From assembly GCF_900626075.1 (NCBI RefSeq), contig NZ_UYZY01000010.1:33102-97101 (forward strand): 64,000 nt of DNA, in the 5' to 3' direction. A program made the position numbers and the translations under genes. Origin of the DNA: Clostridium transplantifaecale. GTDB lineage: Bacteria; Bacillota; Clostridia; Lachnospirales; Lachnospiraceae. Shown here in pieces: positions 61,446-64,000 of this stretch (position 1 is the stretch's first letter; every line of letters starts with the position of its first letter). The notes beneath the pieces are model-generated. The model was not told the origin of the DNA. It saw only the letters and a program-made list of their open reading frames with translations, and searched no databases.

Positions 61446-62261
61446 GTGAAACAATATAAGCTGGCAATGGTTCAGATGGACTGTGATTTTCTGGATAAGG
61501 AAGCAAACATAGAAAAGGCTTCCCGGATGGTCAGGGAGGCAGCTGCAAACGGAGCGTCGTTAGTTTGTCTGCCGGAGGCGTTTAATACAGGATATCTGGG
61601 AACCGATATTCCGGCCATGAAGGAAATGGCGGAAACGCTGGAGGGGCCGTCTGTTACGCGGATGCGGAAACTGGCCGCAGAGCTTAAAATCTATCTTGTG
61701 GCGCCGATTATATTCGCGGCAGATAACGGGGAAGTTGAAAATACGGCTGTTCTGATAAATGACGAGGGAAACATAGAAGGAACTTATTCAAAGACTCATC
61801 CGGTAGGTGATGAGCGTACTTATTTCCAGCGGGGAAAGAAATATCCGGTCTGGGATACAAAACTTGGGAAAATCGGTATTGTGATTTGTTATGATGCATG
61901 CTTTCCGGAGACAAGCCGGATCCTTGCGCTTGAGGGAGCGGAACTGATGCTGGTTCCCGCCGCATGGAGAGCCAGCCATTATTTTAAAGAGTGGTGGGAT
62001 TTGAATCTGGCCTGCCGCGCTCTTGACAATCTGTTCTATGTAGCGGCCGTGAACCGCTGCGGGCAGAGTGGGGAAGAAATATTTGCAGGAAAAAGTCAGG
62101 TTATCAGCCCGGTAGGGGAAGTGCTGGCAGCCTTTGGAGTAGAGGAAGAAGGTATTTTATATCAGGAAATCGATTTGGACAGGGTTGGCAAAGAACGCGA
62201 TTTTAATACGGTTCTGATTGACCGTCATCCGGAAGATTACAATATCCTGTCGGCTCAATAG
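61446..62261 (+). CDS. Carbon-nitrogen hydrolase (nitrilase superfamily)
   Basis: A 271-residue nitrilase-fold amidase. The catalytic triad is Glu in CLPEAFNTGY, Lys in YSKTHPVGDER and Cys in IVICYDACFPE. Start GTG at 61446 follows GAGGAGGGG. Members hydrolyse nitriles, omega-amides, carbamoyl groups (beta-ureidopropionase, N-carbamoylputrescine amidase) or acylate amines. In this cluster it probably frees ammonia or a carboxylate from the compound taken up by the BCCT or GltS-type carrier. 22 bp before the BCCT gene. Confidence 0.9.
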   Translation: MKQYKLAMVQMDCDFLDKEANIEKASRMVREAAANGASLVCLPEAFNTGYLGTDIPAMKEMAETLEGPSVTRMRKLAAELKIYLVAPIIFAADNGEVENTAVLINDEGNIEGTYSKTHPVGDERTYFQRGKKYPVWDTKLGKIGIVICYDACFPETSRILALEGAELMLVPAAWRASHYFKEWWDLNLACRALDNLFYVAAVNRCGQSGEEIFAGKSQVISPVGEVLAAFGVEEEGILYQEIDLDRVGKERDFNTVLIDRHPEDYNILSAQ

Positions 62262-62283
62262 GGAGATGGAGGAGGAACGTTTC

Positions 62284-63831
62284 ATGGAAAAGAATAAAAA
62301 GAGTACAATGCAGCTTCGGAAAATGACATTTTTTCCGCCATTCATACTGCTGCTTCTGATTGTTATTGTCAGCCTTGTGAGCAAGGATACATTTTTAAAC
62401 CTGATTAATAACGTAAATAACTGGATTATTGCCAATGTGGGCTGGGTATTCAGCATTATCGCAGTGGGAACGGTTCTGGTAGCTATCGCAGCCGCTTTTT
62501 CAAAATTTGGAAATGTCAGGATAGGCGGCGAGGATGCCAAACCTGAGATATCTACATTTTCATGGTTTACTATTGCCCTGACGACAACGATGGCGGCAGG
62601 AGTTCTCTTCTGGGGACCCGCGGAGCCAATCGCACATTTCAGCGCGCCTCCTACGGAACTGACCGGAATCGCTCCCATGAGCAGCGAGGCCCTCAAGTTC
62701 TCCATGGAGACAATGTTCTTACACTGGACCTTTATTCCTTACGCAATCTATACGGTGCCTGCGGTTGTGTTCGGCTTTATGTATTATAATGCAAAGAGGC
62801 CATTCTCAATTACCTCTGAGATGGCTCCGGCACTGGGAAAATTTGCAGAAAATAAAAATACATCCAAGATTATCGACGCCATGACATTATTCTGTATCGG
62901 AGCAGGTATGGCGGGTTCACTGGGACAGGGTATTATGAATATGTCCGGCGGAATCGCCGAACTCACTGGTATCCCCAGCAATGCATCGATGTGGCTGATC
63001 GTTGCGGTTGTAATTGCGGCTATCTTTATTGCCACGGCGGTTTCCGGACTTCAGAAGGGCATCAAGCTCTGCGCCGATATTAACGTATACGGTTATGTTA
63101 TTTTCCTGCTTTTCCTGTTATTCTTTGGCGCGACGGCGTTTGTATTTAACCTGGGAACAGAGGCGTTCGGCGGATTTATTGCCAACTTCTTTGAAAAATC
63201 CCTGCTGACGGGAGCTTCTGCCGACAGCCAGTGGCCGCAGTGGTGGACCACCTTCTACTGGGCAAGTTGGATGGCATGGGCGCCGACATCGGGAGCTTTC
63301 ATGGGCCGTATCGCTTACGGAAGAACGGTAAAGCAGACGCTGGGGTTATACGTTGGCGTATGTGCACTGGTGAGTGCGCTCTGGATGATTCTCGTCGGTG
63401 GAAACTCATTATTTGCACAGGTCAGCGGAGCCGTTGATCTGGTTGGCGTATACAATAATGTTGGCGTGGAGGCAGTTCCCTATTCCATGCTGAGAAGTAT
63501 GCCGTTCTCACAGATTATTATTCCATTGTTCCTGCTGCTCATCTTCTTATCCGTTGTAACGGCCTGCAATTCCAATATGACGGCTATGGCCGGTATCTCC
63601 ACACAGGGAATTACACCGGACAGCCCGGAAGCGCCATCCTGGTTAAAAATTGCCTGGGGTATTATCGTTATGACACTTGCTTATATTATGATTGCAACGG
63701 TAGGCGTAAACGGAGTAAAGATCATTGCTAACTTTGGCGGTATGTTTGCCGGAATTATCATGCTGGGGACGACGGTAAGCTGTGCAATATTGATTTTCAA
63801 CCATAAGAAGTATGATAAGACATTGAAATAA
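62284..63831 (+). CDS. BCCT-family transporter
   Basis: A 515-residue betaine/choline/carnitine-type transporter with 12 spans. Start at 62284 follows GGAGGAGGAACG. NVGWVFSIIAVGTVLVAIAA near the N-terminus, WTFIPYAIYTVPAVVFGFMY and TTFYWASWMAWAPTSGAF with MGRIAYGRTVKQ are the BCCT core motifs; the Trp-rich TM8 motif is altered from the usual WWISWAP. BCCT carriers import quaternary amines or taurine-like compounds. With the nitrilase-like and DUF6282 proteins it suggests use of a nitrogenous or quaternary amine substrate. The stop is 10-15 bp before the head of R8. Confidence 0.92.
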   Translation: MEKNKKSTMQLRKMTFFPPFILLLLIVIVSLVSKDTFLNLINNVNNWIIANVGWVFSIIAVGTVLVAIAAAFSKFGNVRIGGEDAKPEISTFSWFTIALTTTMAAGVLFWGPAEPIAHFSAPPTELTGIAPMSSEALKFSMETMFLHWTFIPYAIYTVPAVVFGFMYYNAKRPFSITSEMAPALGKFAENKNTSKIIDAMTLFCIGAGMAGSLGQGIMNMSGGIAELTGIPSNASMWLIVAVVIAAIFIATAVSGLQKGIKLCADINVYGYVIFLLFLLFFGATAFVFNLGTEAFGGFIANFFEKSLLTGASADSQWPQWWTTFYWASWMAWAPTSGAFMGRIAYGRTVKQTLGLYVGVCALVSALWMILVGGNSLFAQVSGAVDLVGVYNNVGVEAVPYSMLRSMPFSQIIIPLFLLLIFLSVVTACNSNMTAMAGISTQGITPDSPEAPSWLKIAWGIIVMTLAYIMIATVGVNGVKIIANFGGMFAGIIMLGTTVSCAILIFNHKKYDKTLK

Positions 63832-63832
63832 G

Positions 63833-64000
63833 GATTTGATTGAGAAATAAGGACGCCGCCGTCAGGCCAGGGGCCGGGGTGGTGAGGGGGATCGATGAGT
63901 CTTTCGTCCCGGGCGTCAGGGTATCGCGGGCGGGGAATCCGGGCAGAAAAAGTTCCTGCGGGAAACGCTTGCGCTCGTTGGAGTACATAATGGTACTAAC
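63833..64000 (+). repeat. Foldback element R8 (plus orientation), cut by the window end
   Basis: Head GATTTGATTGAGAAATAAGG then GACGCCGCC; GTCTTTCGTCCCGG at 63899-63912. Outer arm of R5/R6 type. The second arm is outside the window. It lies immediately after the BCCT gene. Confidence 0.75.

Overview
The window looks like the chromosome of an anaerobic, gut-type Clostridia species, most likely a Lachnospiraceae relative of the Clostridium clostridioforme / Enterocloster / Lacrimispora group. The evidence is indirect: several sugar and sugar-acid operons, two TRAP transporters, a YesMN-type two-component system, a split transketolase, an Rpn-type PD-(D/E)XK protein, a tiny DUF3789-like membrane protein and strong Gram-positive ribosome binding sites. 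Most genes have moderate GC. Exceptions are an AT-rich two-gene ATPase/DUF4276 island near 23.3-25.3 kb and AT-rich regulatory gaps near 28.4, 57.4 and 60.2 kb. I see no rRNA, tRNA, CRISPR array, IS transposase or prophage.

Layout. 1-6.2 kb: the 3' part of a divergent NAD-dependent DNA ligase, a ferritin-like protein, metA, a cupin, a secreted protein and an aldo/keto reductase with two 4Fe-4S motifs. 6.2-8.4 kb: a tiny membrane protein and an unrecognised sensor/winged-helix protein. 8.4-16 kb: catabolic cluster 1 (DeoR, VOC protein, TRAP dctPQM, PfkB kinase, class I aldolase, Zn-dehydrogenase). 16-18 kb: a marR-MATE operon on the minus strand. 18-23.3 kb: YfcC transporter plus M20 amidohydrolase, then BrnQ. 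23.3-25.3 kb: AAA ATPase plus DUF4276 protein, a candidate anti-phage pair. 25.5-27.4 kb: consensus promoter, M-box Mg2+ riboswitch and mgtE. 27.5-37.7 kb: catabolic cluster 2 (DeoR, Fe-dehydrogenase, class II aldolase, PfkB kinase, TRAP dctPQM, SDR, Zn-dehydrogenase, HAD phosphatase). 38.7-54.6 kb: a pentose block made of YesN/YesM, a YtfQRT-YjfF-type ABC importer, araA, araB-like kinase, araD, a transaldolase-like protein and split transketolase. 55.3-63.8 kb: an Rpn protein, then a cluster under an RpiR-type regulator (DUF6282 hydrolase, GltS-type symporter, alpha/beta-hydrolase-like protein, carbon-nitrogen hydrolase, BCCT transporter).

The pentose block forms a coherent pathway: import, isomerase, kinase, 4-epimerase, then transketolase and transaldolase. 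Clusters 1 and 2 share a TRAP importer, an IolC-like kinase and dehydrogenases but use unrelated aldolases (class I versus class II), so they look like two parallel sugar-acid pathways that end in aldol cleavage of a phosphorylated keto acid.

The most unusual content is a family of nine large imperfect foldback elements (about 250-550 bp; called R1-R9 here) in the intergenic regions, often at the 3' ends of genes. They occur in both orientations, three times as inverted tail-to-tail pairs. They share terminal motifs and a tail, their arms differ between copies while remaining complementary within each copy, and two appear to supply the stop codon of the preceding gene. I do not recognise this family.
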